Of a stretch of DNA of 64,000 nt, positions 33,161-46,000 are shown in pieces. Within the stretch, counting starts at the first letter, position 1; each line of letters opens with the position of its first letter. The position numbers were made by a program, and so were the translations under genes. Under the pieces are notes generated by a model. The model ran no database searches, was not told the origin of the DNA, and saw only the letters and a list, made by a program, of their open reading frames with translations. This DNA comes from Stachybotrys elegans (Eukaryota > Ascomycota > Sordariomycetes > Hypocreales > Stachybotryaceae): NCBI GenBank assembly GCA_020746835.1, contig JAGPNK010000008.1, forward strand, positions 2,074,362 through 2,138,361. The letters run 5' to 3'.

Positions 33161-36100
33161 ATGGCTCTACGCTGGGTGTGTCGTAGGGCGCCGATTGGCC
33201 TTGCAGTCTTTTCATCCGCCGTGGCGGCTTTCAGCAACAATGGCATTGCTTTGCAGTCTCAGGATCTTTGCCCCAGGTCCTGCCTGGAGTACCCCTCGCA
33301 AGCCGATTGGAACAACTTCTACTCTGTTGATGAGCTCCAAGGCTGCGGTGAGCCAATGCTCCTCACGTTTGCTACCTTCAGTCCCATCGACGACCCGGAC
33401 ATCCAAGTCAAGATCCGGGGCTGCACGGTTGGCTATGCTGTCACTCCCATCGAAGATCTAACCGTCACGCGCGCACTCAATGCGACTGCAGCCGGGCCCG
33501 GTACCTTGGATATTCGTCAAACCTCTCATCGTGCCGGCCAAGACGATGGGCAGACGCTGCCAGTCTGCCATGATTCGAAAGCTGCCAACGCAACTGCACA
33601 ATGGATAACTGGGGAGCCGGTACAGCTCACCGGCAACGCCAGCGGTAACAACACGGCCGCCGAAAACATATTCGCCGCACTCCGTGGTATCCAGGCCTTC
33701 TTGGGATTGTCAGTCAACTGCGACGAAAACATCGTTTACGGCTACAGCCAGGGGGTTCTCGTCGGACTCTACGCCGGGCTAGATATAGAGAACCGCAATC
33801 TCGCCTTTGGGTTCGTCGAGACAGTCGCTGCCCGCCTAGACGCCCCTGACAGAAGATCCATCGTCCAAGTGTGTGGTAACGAGCGCAACTCGAACCAGCA
33901 CTTGGGTGTCGCCGTCGACCCATCCGGCGATTTCGCCTGGACTCAGCAAGCCCTCCGCTCGTGGTCCGAGGCACGTTGTGTGACAGATGTCGGATCCGAG
34001 ACACAAGAGGGCATGTTGGCCGTCGAGATTCCGACTGTTCAACGCGAACCTACCAGCCTTGGCAAACTCAAGACGAGAAGCTTACTGCGAAGCCCACACT
34101 GCAACGGGGTTTCGGCAGCATATGGCGATACACCACAGTCGATTGCCTCGACGTGCAAGACATCCGTCGAGCAGCTTCGTCAATACAACAAATTCGCCCC
34201 CGACTGGACACCCACGCCCCACCAGTGGGTTTGCTGCTCTCCTGGCATTAGCAAACGGGCCGACGAACCTCTCCCGGACGGCACTTGCGTCTCGTATGTC
34301 GTCAGGAACCAGGACACTTGCTCAGCAATCGCGCTCAAAAACGGCATTACCGAGGAGGACATCTACACGTGTAACAAGGAGATGTACGGCTTTGGAGGCT
34401 GCGATCTCTTCCCGGGCCAGCGTATCTGCGTCGGCCCCGGCAAACCTCGCATGCCGGAAGAGAACCCCGACGCAGAATGCGGCCCGACAAAGCCCGGCAC
34501 CAAGGCTCCCACTGGGGACCAAAAGGTAGAGGATCTAAGTCCCTGCCCCCTCAAGGCCTGCTGCAACATCTGGGGCAAATGCGGCATCGACTCCGACTTT
34601 TGCGTGCCTACCGAGTCCAAGACGGGCAACCCGGGTACAGCGGCGCCTAGAACCAACGGCTGTGTGCAGAACTGCGGCATGGAGCTTAAGCCCGGATCGC
34701 CACCAGCGCAGTTCATAAAGGTCGGCTACTACGAGGCCTGGAACCACGAGCGACCCTGTCTTCATATGACGCCTCAGCAGATTCCCTCTGGGTACACACA
34801 TATCCACTTCTCGTTTGCTGAAATTACTCCTAGCTTTGGAGTCAGTCTGGGAAGGCTGGGCGATGTGTTTGAAGAATTCAAGCAGATGAGAGGCTTCAAA
34901 CGTATTGTTGCTTTTGGTGGCTGGGCCTTGTCCACGGAGCCCGGGACCTATCACCTCTTTCCCAACGCCGTCAAGCCTGAGAACCGGGACACGTTTGCCC
35001 AGGCCTGCGTTGAATTCGTCATGACTCACGACTTGGATGGAGTTGACTTTGACTGGGAATACCCAGCCCAGCCTGATATCCCCGGAATCCCACCCGGCGC
35101 TGCCGAAGAGGCTGACAACTATCTCGAGTTTGTTAAACTCGTAAAACAAAAGATGCCTGGGGGCAAGACGGTTTCCATCGCTGCCCCAGCATCGTATTGG
35201 TACCTCAAGCAGTTCCTCATTGCCGAGATGGCCGAGCACCTCGACTACATCATCTACATGACATACGACTTGCATGGTAGGTCCGAGAATCCTTCCGAGT
35301 CCTGTCATCAAGGCTAACATGGTGTTACACTTAGGCCAATGGGACCATGGGAGCACATGGGCTCAACCAGGGTGTCTTGCTGGCAATTGTCTCCGGTCCC
35401 ACGTAAACATGACGGAGACAATGACCTCTTTGGCCATGGTCACCAAGGCGGGCGTACCTCACGCCAAAATCATTGTGGGAGTCACGAGCTACGGCCGTTC
35501 ATTCAAGATGACGGACCCCTCGTGTGACGGACCCCAGTGCACCTACACGGGACCGGCGTCGGGCGCTGCCAAGGGCAAGTGCACCGGCACCGGCGGTTAT
35601 ATCAGCAACGGCGAGATGAATGAGATTATTGCCGAGGGCCGCGCCAAGAAGCAATGGACCGACGAGACCGAGTCAAACTACCTCGTCTACGATGACGGCA
35701 AGTATTCATAAAGACTCGAGGCCAACCATGACTGACGAGAATCTAGGCGAATGGGTTTCGTACATGGACAGTGCCAACAAGCAGGCCCGGATTGCCAAGT
35801 ACAGATCACTCAACTTTGGAGGCTCTACCGATTGGGCAGTGGACCTTGAGGGTGATGTCGGGTGAGTGCCGTGTCCAGACTCGAAACAGTGTATTGACGA
35901 ATACCTTAGCGCATTCAACGGAGAGGTCGTCTACCTCGATCCCAAGGTCTACGACGACACACCTGCCCAGTGCGAACCGCCTTGCCTCTTCGTGTTTCCA
36001 CCCAGCGCCCTGCCGTCGCCTTCGACCATCTCGATCCCGGCATACACGACATCCATTGTCTTGCAAGGGGGTTCCACCAAGACCATCACCATAATGCCGC

Positions 36101-39100
36101 CTCGGCTGACGTTGAGCTCGATGAGCTTCTCAAACGTAAACGTCACGAGCGGTTCCACGGTGGGCACGATCCGGCCATCTGCGAGTATCGACGTTCCGCG
36201 CGTCACCACAGTTATCGACGGCGAGACGCGGACCATCTTGCTTCCGCCCTGGCCTGCCATCACAGACGGGCCGCCCAGCAACTGGACCCGGCCACCCGTC
36301 GAGGACGATACGCGACCCCCGCTAACCCCCATGCCGCCCCCAAATTCAAACACTTGGACCCTCCCCACGACGTCCAAGCCTCCATTTACCAGTCCGTTGA
36401 TTGACTGGCCACCTTTCAGCCTGAGGCCGGTTCCCACGCCTGTACCCGATGAGGGCGAGGATGACGATAATGGCAGGCACAAGATGAGTTGTCGCCTGTG
36501 GTTCTTTTTCGTGCGTCATGAAAAGCCCTGTCCTTCATCACGTACTGCGCTAATGACATGACAGGTCTGTCTGGATTGGGACGATTTCGGCATCAACATT
36601 CGTGGCTGGGAATGGGATATGCCACCGGGCCTCTGGGGACCGTACGTATATTCACATGGCTCTCATGGTATTTGCTAACCCTTGCTCCAACGACAGTGGC
36701 CCCCCTAAAGTCGAGTACATCAAGTTGCCCCCTGGATTTACAATGAGCGGCACGTTGCCCCCCTGGCCCAAGATTACGTGAGTACAGAATATCAGTTGTG
36801 GCTGTGCAAGCATGTGCCAACTCGAGATTAGAGTCATGCCCGGAGGCAAGCCGGTTCCTCCTCCCAAGCCCGCCGATTGCACCCCTGCCGAAGCCTCGCT
36901 CTGCTTCACCACGAGCTCGTTTGCGACAACAGTATCGGGGTCAGAGACCAAGACGACGGCAACTCAAGTCCAGTCGCGATGCGCAACCATAACAGGATGT
37001 AACTTTAGGGACGCCGAGGCCACCAGGACCACTGATGTGTGTACATTCACGCCTGTGCCCCCCGGGCTAAGAGCAGCCGAGGAGGAAGCCGCCATTGCGG
37101 CAAACTCAACTCTGCACCGCAGGAATGAATACCAGGAGCCTGACTGGACAACATGCGAAATCCAGGAGGGCTGGGGAATAATCGTTATTCTACGAAATCA
37201 AAGAGATGAGGAAACACGTCAAAGGATTCTCGGTTTTCTAGAAAGGAGAAAGCTGGCGTATCAAAACCGTGGACAAGTCCACGCGTGGCATGAGGTGCGC
37301 GCCAATGGAGATATCTCAATGACGCCCTTCTTTCACATCTGGAACGCCAATGCTGCGATGACGAACTGGCTCGCCTCAGATGCCTGGGAGGTGAGATGAA
37401 CCCATCCGTTACTATAACATACAAGCAGGTGCTAACTCGCCGTCTCTAGGAAGTCTATTTGTCATACACTGACGACAAAGACCTATTGCCCTTGCCCGCC
37501 CCCGGTGCGAGAGTTGGAAAGCCTATCCGTCCGGCCGCAAATGAGAGCCTGGCCATGGACGACACGGGTATTTACAATAACACGGATGCCCGAGCGCACT
37601 TGAGCAAACGAGCTTACAATTTCAACACAAGTCCGGCGTGGCACCTTTCTCAGCTATCCTTTCCAGCAGGCCTCATCTTTGAAGATGACATCAACAACGA
37701 TGGAGATCGCGTTCACCAGCCAAGTGCAGAGAAGTACCTCTATGACTATGATGATACCTTTGGACAGGGCCAAACAATGTTCGTTGTTGAGGCTGATTTC
37801 ATGTTTGGTCACGATGTAAGTCCTGTATTAAGCAGGCGAAGCGGCAAGCCAGTCCAACAAAGGCATAGCTAACCTATTCTATAGGAATACAGCCACATGT
37901 TGGAGTTCCAGTCAGAGTTGTTCATAACCTACCAGGGTTCAGCCGAAGATAAAGACCATGGCTATCTGGTGACAAGCTACGCCGTCGGAAGAAGCATTGG
38001 CGTTGCGAGGAATGCGGATCTTAACCTTGTTTTCAAACCTCTTGATCATAAATCTGGACCCGTCTTTGTCGAGTTACTAACCCTTATTGCTAATGCATGC
38101 GCTCAGAAGCCAAGAAATTCTTGTGTTGTTAACATGTCATGGTATTTTCAAGATAACCGTGAGCCTGGCCTTATGGAAGAGGCTGCGCGTAAGAAGATGC
38201 ATATCCGGCGGTTGCGATGTATGCTAACAACCACGCGCTCAGATTTCCTCATGGAGGCCATGGCGGTGCAGTACGGCGTCGTCTTTGTTCTCTGCGCAGG
38301 AAACTACGGAGCCCCCGTCGACCGTTGGCCAGCAACAATCGTCTCCGTGCCAGGGTTGATGGTAGTCGGCTCAACGACCAAAGACGAAGGCTACATAAGT
38401 GGCTTTAGTGCCTACGGGCCGCTGGTTACCGTCTGGGCCCCCGGACAAGGTCTCCCGTATCCATTCGGCGACTCCCAGGCAGGCGACCCGGCTGCCCTGC
38501 CAATAGACGGCACATCCTTCGGTGCGTTCTAGACTACCCAGATCCAAAAGCCCCTATTCTTTATTCTTTATGCTCTGGGACTAACTCAAGTTTATAGCTG
38601 CACCACAGGTGGCAGGTCTTGTGGCGTATCTGAGGGCAAGCCCCGACTATCAGGGACCTATAGACCCAGAAGGTATAAAGGGAGCAATCATACGCGACTA
38701 CTCGCGCAAGATCACCCACAGAGATATGTCGGACCCGGAGGCTGTCGCATGGACCGTCTGGAATGGCCAGCTTGGGCGCCAGGTCTGCTCTTTTAACCCC
38801 AATGGGCGACTTGGCCGCCGAGCCGATTCATGTCCCGTGCCAGGCAGCGGCCAAGGTGTTAGAGGACCTCCCGTCCAGTACCGCAGCGGCACACCTGCCG
38901 GCCCCGTGTGCTCGGCAAACTGCGGTAAGCTTTGCACGGGCTACTACTGCGTTCCGACACCTACCGGCACCGCTCCCGACTTTACGCCGCCTCCTACTAC
39001 CACATCCTGCGCGGACCCCACGACCGTCACAAACTGCGTCGGCGGACCCCACGGCGGCGCATGCTTCACTTCGACCCAATGCCCGACTCCGACTGGCGGC

Positions 39101-39949
39101 GGCGGAGGCGGAGGCGGCGGCGGCGAAGCCACGACGTCGTTCCGGACCGACTTCATCGACTGCACCAACCGGCCCAAGAACCCGGACCGCCCCACGGCGC
39201 ACTGCATCTGCGAGGGTTCCACGTTTGCCCAGTCCATCGAGACGCGCGTCACGCCCGTCGAGTCGTGCGCGTACGTGACCAAGCCGACCAAGACGCTCGA
39301 GATTGGCCATGGCACCGGCCCCATCACCAACGCCCCCGTGACCACCGACGTTGCAAACTGCCGCGTGTGCTCCGTGGCCAACGACAACAACTACGACTGC
39401 ACCAGCCTGGCCAGCTGCTCGCCCCAGACCACCGAGACGGACAACTGCCGCGTGTGCTCCGTCGTCGACGGCAACAACTACGACTGCACCAGCCTGGCCA
39501 ACTGCACGCCCAAGCCCACCCCCACCCCCACGCCCAAGCCGCGCTGCATCGCAGCCAAGGTCTTCCAGCGCACGCATCCCTTTATGAATCACGGCACGGG
39601 CGTCGACGTCTGGGTCGACGGCGTCAAGGTGTGCGACATTGGCCAGGCGGGCCTTGTCACGGAACGCACGACGGTAGACAAGGAGTGCTCTGGAGGCGGC
39701 AAAGTATATATGACAAATAATGGCTTCACGCTCGAGTACACGGACAAGGATGGGCAAAAGACGTCGGTTTGGCAGAGGGAAGGTAGGCGATGGCACCAAG
39801 ATTGCGCCTCGGTTGGTGAACCCCCCAGGCCACTCGTGTGCTGGTACCACGAGTACGTTTACCACAATAACCAGTGCGCCAACTGCGGCATACCAAAGCA
39901 GTGCCTCACGATGGACTGTCCGGGCTTTGACCCGGCATGCAAGTCTTGA
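33161..39949 (+). CDS. Killer-toxin-like GH18 chitinase (LysM, chitin-binding) fused to a subtilisin-type domain
   Basis: Ten exons: 33161-35276, 35335-35697, 35747-35861, 35910-36510, 36565-36641, 36697-36777, 36832-37390, 37450-37815, 37885-38521 and 38598-39949. All nine junctions keep phase and give about 2,088 residues. Order: signal peptide; Cys-containing N-domain; LysM about 310-360 and 370-420; chitin-binding CPLKACCNIWGKCG about 460; GH18 about 520-830 with catalytic DGVDFDWE (626-633); Pro/Thr linker; FFFVCLDWDDFG and LPPG.WGPGPP segments usual in subgroup-C chitinases; a propeptide-like WGIIVILRN region; then an S8-like domain with HGYLV (His about 1451), CAGNYG (Asn about 1566) and GTSFAAP (Ser about 1637). 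Glu1418 stands where the catalytic Asp is expected. The tail has a poly-Gly run, duplicated CRVCSV units and a Cys-rich domain. The intron at 35698-35746 is GC-AG. Secreted chitin degradation is well supported; active proteolysis is not. Confidence 0.83.
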
Positions 39950-40206
39950 GGCCTGTTGCTACTTGCCGGGGCCCTCAAACCACCCCTACAGCACAGCAAC
40001 AGAGGCACGCAGACACAGGCAGAGGTATTGCAATAGGGGCGGTAGAGGCGGAGCGATTTCTTGCAGTGTACATAGCAATACTACATTTCCCATGATGATT
40101 CTTGTTTGATGAGAATGATTTATTCAATCTCAGGGAGCAAAAACCCAAGACACGTAATACAACGTTGCAATGGAAGCTTCTACCAATTTACAGGGGAAAC
40201 CCGAAT

Positions 40207-42539
40207 ATGGTCCAACCTCAAGGCCTGAAGCATGAGCAAAGAGCAGTCGAGCAAAGGGCAGAGGCAGCAGAGGCAGCAAAAGGCTATTGGAATGTAGGTA
40301 CGCTAGAATGTATGTGGGATTTCCCGTTCGCGTGCCCCAATGGGATACAGACCAGTGACTTCGAGGAGGCCCCCTCTGACGATAAAGACAATATCAGATC
40401 AATAGATAACAATTGGGCCCTTATTCTATCCGCAGTTTCCGTCGGAGATTTTGTCACAAAGCCACTGAAATCTATATTATCCCACATTCCTCCAGGAACA
40501 CTATCTCTTTCCAATCTTCCAGGCCTGTTGGAGCTCATTGCGCTGACCATCAGGTCCACTGAACTGGGTCTGGATATACTTCTGGAATGCATTCAGCCAG
40601 AGTCCTCCCGGTTGCTGATCGGCGACACCCGGATAGGGCAACATCTCGTGCGCAATCTATCGGCGATTGCATTGGATCACATCGAAGAGGCTGCAGGCTC
40701 TAGAATGCGAAGGGAAGAGCTTATAGACCTCAGTATATGCGCAAAGCTCGACGATGGCCACGTCGTCGTTGAGATACCGTTTAGGATCGATGCACCAGAG
40801 GGTACCCCTAAGCTGTCATCCCATGTCCGTCTCACTGCTGCGTCTCTACCCTCGAATATCGCAGTGAGTCAGGAATATTCAATGGATGCCTTGGTGTTGT
40901 TTTCAGAAACAGGGCGTGCCCAGTTGAAATTGTTCCATCCACTCCCGCCCTACTACAAGAATTGTTTTTGGGTATTAGAGGATTGCGGATCTTTTGTGAC
41001 CAGCAAATCGATGATCGATGCTGTCACTACGCTTGCAACTCTCCCCGAGGTCAGTTGTGGAGTTGCACCGCAAATTTACGGATTGACGCCCAACACCTTG
41101 CCCACTTCAAATACAAGAACAGTCAGGCGGCGTGAGATAGGTCGGCTGAACCACAGTCAGAATGAGGCTATTCGCGCTGCTCTATCTACCCCCCCTCTAT
41201 GCCTTTGGGGACCTCCCGGTACCGGCAAGACCGAAACCATAGTTGAGATGATATGCGCTCTGAAGACAGAGGCTCTTAAAGTGAGGGTGTTGGTTACTGC
41301 TCCAACCCATAATGCCGTTGACAATGTGATGCGAAGATAGATGCAGCGCCTTCACGTCCAGAGCCTTGGGAGAAAACGGCAACCATCGCCACTACGAGTT
41401 TCTTCGGAGATGCGTTTTCGTATGAAAGATATTCTTCAAGACGCCGTAGGGCTAGTTGCATATTTAGGTGCGAAAGGTGGCCGAGGATTTGAGAGTATAC
41501 TTGCGATGCGTTAGTCGGCCAAGAAGTCTATTCAAGTCCCATAGCCATGGAGAAGGCGGTGAGGGCAATCAAAAGAAGCGACCCGATATTTGCTACCTGC
41601 ATCGAAGCAGGTATCGAGCTTTTGAGGTCTAAGAATTTCGATATTGTCATTGTGGACGAGGCGTCACAACAAACCGAACCGGCTTCTCTGGGGCCTCTTG
41701 TCAAGGGATGTTCAAAGGTAATATTGGTGGGCGACCATGCGCAGCTCCGACCAACAATTGGCCAGGCAGCTCTTGCTCTCGATTTTCATATGTCACTTTT
41801 TGAACGAACCTACAAAATGAGCGATGGGGCTTGTAACCAGAGAGATGGGGTAACTGCGCTCATGTTGGATACCCAATACCGCATGCACCAGAAACTCTGT
41901 GAGTTCAGCTCGCAGGAGTTTTATGGTGGGAAACTCAAAACTGGTATTGAAGCCAGTGCAACACCATTGAATCCGTTTCAGTTCCCCTTTCCCCGGTCGG
42001 CGATACAGCCTAGCCAAGCCCCAAGCAAGATGGACTACGAGCGCGCTTTGTTTATTGAGTGCGCGGCGCCGGAGACGCAAGGCCAAACGTCCAAAGAAAA
42101 CAGGGGACAAGCTGACCTTTGCTTGAACATCTGCAAGATGCTGACGACGCCAGTGCAGACCAAATCTGACAAGGTTCATGCTGCAGTCGGGCCGCACTCC
42201 ATTGTGGTACTCACTCCATACACGAGGCAGGCCGAGTTGCTCAGACGTCTTCTGGGTGTCATACCACAGGACATCGAGGTTTCAAGTATTGATGGTTTCC
42301 AAGGCCGAGAGGCGGATATTGTTGTGCTTGTCACGGTGCGATGCAATGAGCATCGGGAGATTGGGCTCTTGAAAGACGTGCGACGTATGAACGTTGCTTT
42401 AACCTGTGCTAGAGTAGCTCTGATTGCTATTGGCAACAAGGCTACTTTGACAGAGGGGACTTCCGATGAGGAGAGCTCTGGGTTGTGGCGGAGATTGCTG
42501 GTCAGACTCCAAGAGGTGAAGGTTGGCCAAGTTACATAG
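40207..42539 (+). pseudogene. SEN1/UPF1-like superfamily 1 helicase, disrupted
   Basis: Two long frames carry the halves of one helicase. The first (first in-frame ATG 40207, stop TAG 41338-41340) ends with Walker A GPPGTGKTET and TAPTHNAVDNVMRR. The second (from about 41547) has VDEASQQTEPASL (Walker B), DTQYRMH, SIDGFQGREADIVVL and RRMNVALTCAR. The 200 bp between contain recognisable core sequence (VRKVAEDLRVY, then a frame jump into CDALVGQEVYSS around 41495-41520), but with a stop and at least one frameshift, and no intron signals bridge it. The gene is therefore probably dead. A 102-bp RIP-mutated copy of its 5' part lies at 30589-30690, so it was once duplicated. UPF1-like relatives unwind RNA or DNA. 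Confidence 0.7.
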
Positions 42540-43068
42540 GCTATAAGTAGCCATAAGCTAGCGCCATGCCCTGACCATTGGCAGGTATGTGAGAGGTTGG
42601 GATATTGAGTGGCTTTGGAGGGCTGGAGTGGCAACGTTTGGGTGGAATGCTTTGATAATAAATTTACTTACCAAGTTGCCTATTCTTCAAGTGTTAGGAT
42701 GTCCTACACCGATCCTCCATATTTAGACAACTATATAGATAATTACTACGAGTCCTTCACTGTACTTCTTCTCAATATAACTTGGTTATTCCTACCCTTA
42801 TTAGTTACGTATGAGTGGATATAATACACTAACCATGCTTATAATGATGATGAAAACGGCATGCAATCCGAGCTGGGAGAAGCAGTAGAGAGCCATAATA
42901 GTAGGGTGGTGCCAAGGATCCGGCAGCCAATGCAATCGTAAATTCGTAATGCCTATTTCTCCGAAAATATCCCGATCAAACATATTATTATGGTAGTCGT
43001 AAGCCCATTCGCAAGAAGACAGATCGTTTTTTTTTTTCCAAGTCAGCATCCTCCTGTAATCATCGAAC
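42540..43068. other. Intergenic, no supported gene
   Basis: Promoter region of the ankyrin-HET gene. AT-rich in the middle, with a T10 run about 40 bp upstream of the start codon. No open frame with recognisable motifs. Confidence 0.5.
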
Positions 43069-46000
43069 ATGCAAGCACCACAGCACGCACCAGGCAGTGC
43101 AACCCCAGACGATGCGATTGTTGAAGCTGCTGGAGAGTGGCTCATTACCTTGTGTGGTGGAAATGACTTCGAAACGGAGAGCCAGGTCTTGACAGGACTC
43201 GAGCGACGCAAATTTGATGAGTTCTTTGCCTACCATGGGCAGTCGCCTGTCTTCAAGCGGTACCATGTTGAAGCCGCACGAAAATGCCTATCAGAAAGGA
43301 TTAAACCAGACTATCCCCTTGTCCGTGCGTTGCTTGAAAAAGACGCTACTAAGCGCATGTTCATCAACGAGAACGACATATTGCAAGTCGCAATCAAGGC
43401 TGCCAGGATTGACCCTGTATTACTTGGCCAGTCTCCCAGAGAGGCATGTCCGGGGCTGATGGACATTGTCATTCTGTTGATGGATCATGGCGCTTCAATC
43501 GACTGTTTGGACAATGACGGATATTCGCCTTTATTCTATACTTGTGTCCTGGGATACGAAGAGCTTTTTCGCTTTCTTATCCATTCCGGAGCGGGCATAT
43601 CGACCACCCACAAGAGGATGCTTCCAGTACAGCTTATCAGAGCAAGAGAGACCTCTGGGTCGTTACAAGACGAGAGGGTCAACCTTTTTCAAGTAACGCT
43701 CGATGCTCTCATATCGCCCCAAAGAATAGTCGAAAGCCGGGCTGCGTGGGCACCTGGCGTGAGGCTTGATCATTTCATGTGGGAGCTTGACCTCAGGGCT
43801 ACTTGGGGCGGCATTGTCTTGTACTTTTTACAACAAGGATTCATGTGCTCTAGAGACGACCCTGGCATCATCATGCTTCTCCATATTGCTTGTTATGAAG
43901 GGTCACTGGAGTTTGTTAAGGAGCTTTTGGATCTTGGCGTCGCCACTGATGTTGGTGGCCCAAGAATAGTGGATGGAGGCCTAAGCGAGGGCATGACGTT
44001 TGGTACCGCCATGCACGCTGCTGCTGCCGGTAGACATATGTCTGTTGTCACGACACTAATTTCGCACGGTGTTAGTGCAAGCTCGCGTCGGCTGTGCATC
44101 AGAAACTGGCGTGGGAATATAAACAGAGAAGCGACACCCCTGGAGGTCGCCATCGACGCGGCTAGACATACAACCGATGGAGATCCCTTCTTGGAACAGT
44201 TCATAACACAAGCAAAGGATCTTGGTGACTCCGATCTCAAGACAGCGTTGAAGTACTTCGTCGAGATGAACAGCTTCGACTTTGCAAAGCACCTCCTTCA
44301 ACGAGGAATACGACTGCTCGAAGTGCCTGCTGGTATCAAGAGCATCGAAATGACGAAACTGTTAGTCTCTCACGGCATCGAGCTGGACCCGGCGGCTTTG
44401 CAGCAAAAGGCATTACGGGGAAGGCGAATAGACTTGCTCCGTTGGTGCGTCAACGAATATGGTCCAATGTTGCCCCAAGACCCAGGATGGTGGGGTGAAA
44501 TGGCAAGTCGGTTGATTTTACCAGACCCTGTGGATGTGGAAGACATTAAATACCTCGTCACTGAGTATCCTGGTCTACATATAGATACAGTCCTCACAGC
44601 ACCGCTGATATATCCAGCCCTCGTGGCGGTCGATGACCAACCGATAGAGACAAGCTGGCTGCATCTTGCGATTTGCAGAGGCAATTTCAAGGCCATGCAT
44701 CTCTTGCTCGAAAATGGGGCCGATCCTACATGTCCTGGATTGCCCTTTGAGGCACCATTCGCCATCCGAGATAGTGCATATGGCCGCCCTCAACCCGTCA
44801 CCAAGTGGGTTGAAATTATTCAGATGGTGGAGAGAAAGCTGTCAGGTGATGAATGGCTTATGCCATCGTATGCAGAGATCATGTCCAGAGTCGCCCAAAC
44901 CGTGGCTCAGCAGAAACAAGACTGGGACAAAAGACAACAGCAGATGTTGGAGAATCGACAGGGCGTTCCTCATGTGGCCCATGAGTTCGATGCCCTGAAA
45001 TCGCCACTTGTCTTCAAAAGCACTAGTGCTGCGGCTGTTTACCGCCCATTGGCTGGCAGCAGCTCTTTACGACTTGTACAACTGCAACCATCGAGTAGTC
45101 GGACTGCACCATTAGTGGGCTGTCTTATTGACAGCGACATAACCTTCAAGCCAGACTATGAAGCTTTGTCCTACGTCTGGGGCGAGTTGGCTCCTGCCAT
45201 GGACATCATTTTGGATGGTGAAGAGGTTCCCATTACACCAAATCTGTACTCGGCGCTGATCCACCTTCGCTCAGAGAGGGAAGTGAGGACGCTCTGGGTT
45301 GATGCCCTCTGTATCAGCCAGTCCAACCATGGCGAACGAAACCAACAGGTTCGAATCATGGGCGATATCTACAAATCAGCCCGGCAAGTAGTAGTTTGGC
45401 TCGGTGAGGCCGCCGACGACTCCCATCTCGTGTTTGAGCATGTGGAGGAAGCAAGAATCAGGGACTCTTTTGGCAATCTCCCAAAACCTCGAGAATCAAC
45501 ACGCAACGCATGGAATGCGATTATGAAGCGCCCGTGGTTCTACAGAACCTGGGTCATACAGGAGATTGCGCTCTCTCGCATGGCAATCATCATGTGCGGT
45601 AACGACTCAGCCATGTGGATGGACTTTGAGGATGGGAAGCCTGATTTCTGTGAAGGTTGTAGAGGGTTCTCCACCGTATTGGGGTCCCGGATTGACCACC
45701 CATACCATCCGACTGCCGGGTTTGATGCGGGTGAACACGTCTTGGGGCTTGAGCTCCTGAAGTTTGGGGGTGACCCTATGAGAATATTGGGATACAGTCG
45801 TGTGTGCCAAACTACCGAGGTCAAGGATAGGATTTACGGACTTCTTGGGTTGTTTCCTCCTGGTTTCATTGTGGTTGACTATGATTTGCCAGTTCAGGAT
45901 ATATTTCGCCATTTCACAGAGGCCGTTCTTCGATCAACCAACGACCTACGCATCTTGAATCATCTCGGCGTCGGGCGAAATATTGAGGGCCTTCCCTCAT

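Noticed and set aside
38828..39865. 345-codon minus-strand frame under the chitinase-protease tail
   Set aside because: Gly/Arg/Ala/Val shadow of a GC-rich exon; the sense strand holds ordered Cys motifs.
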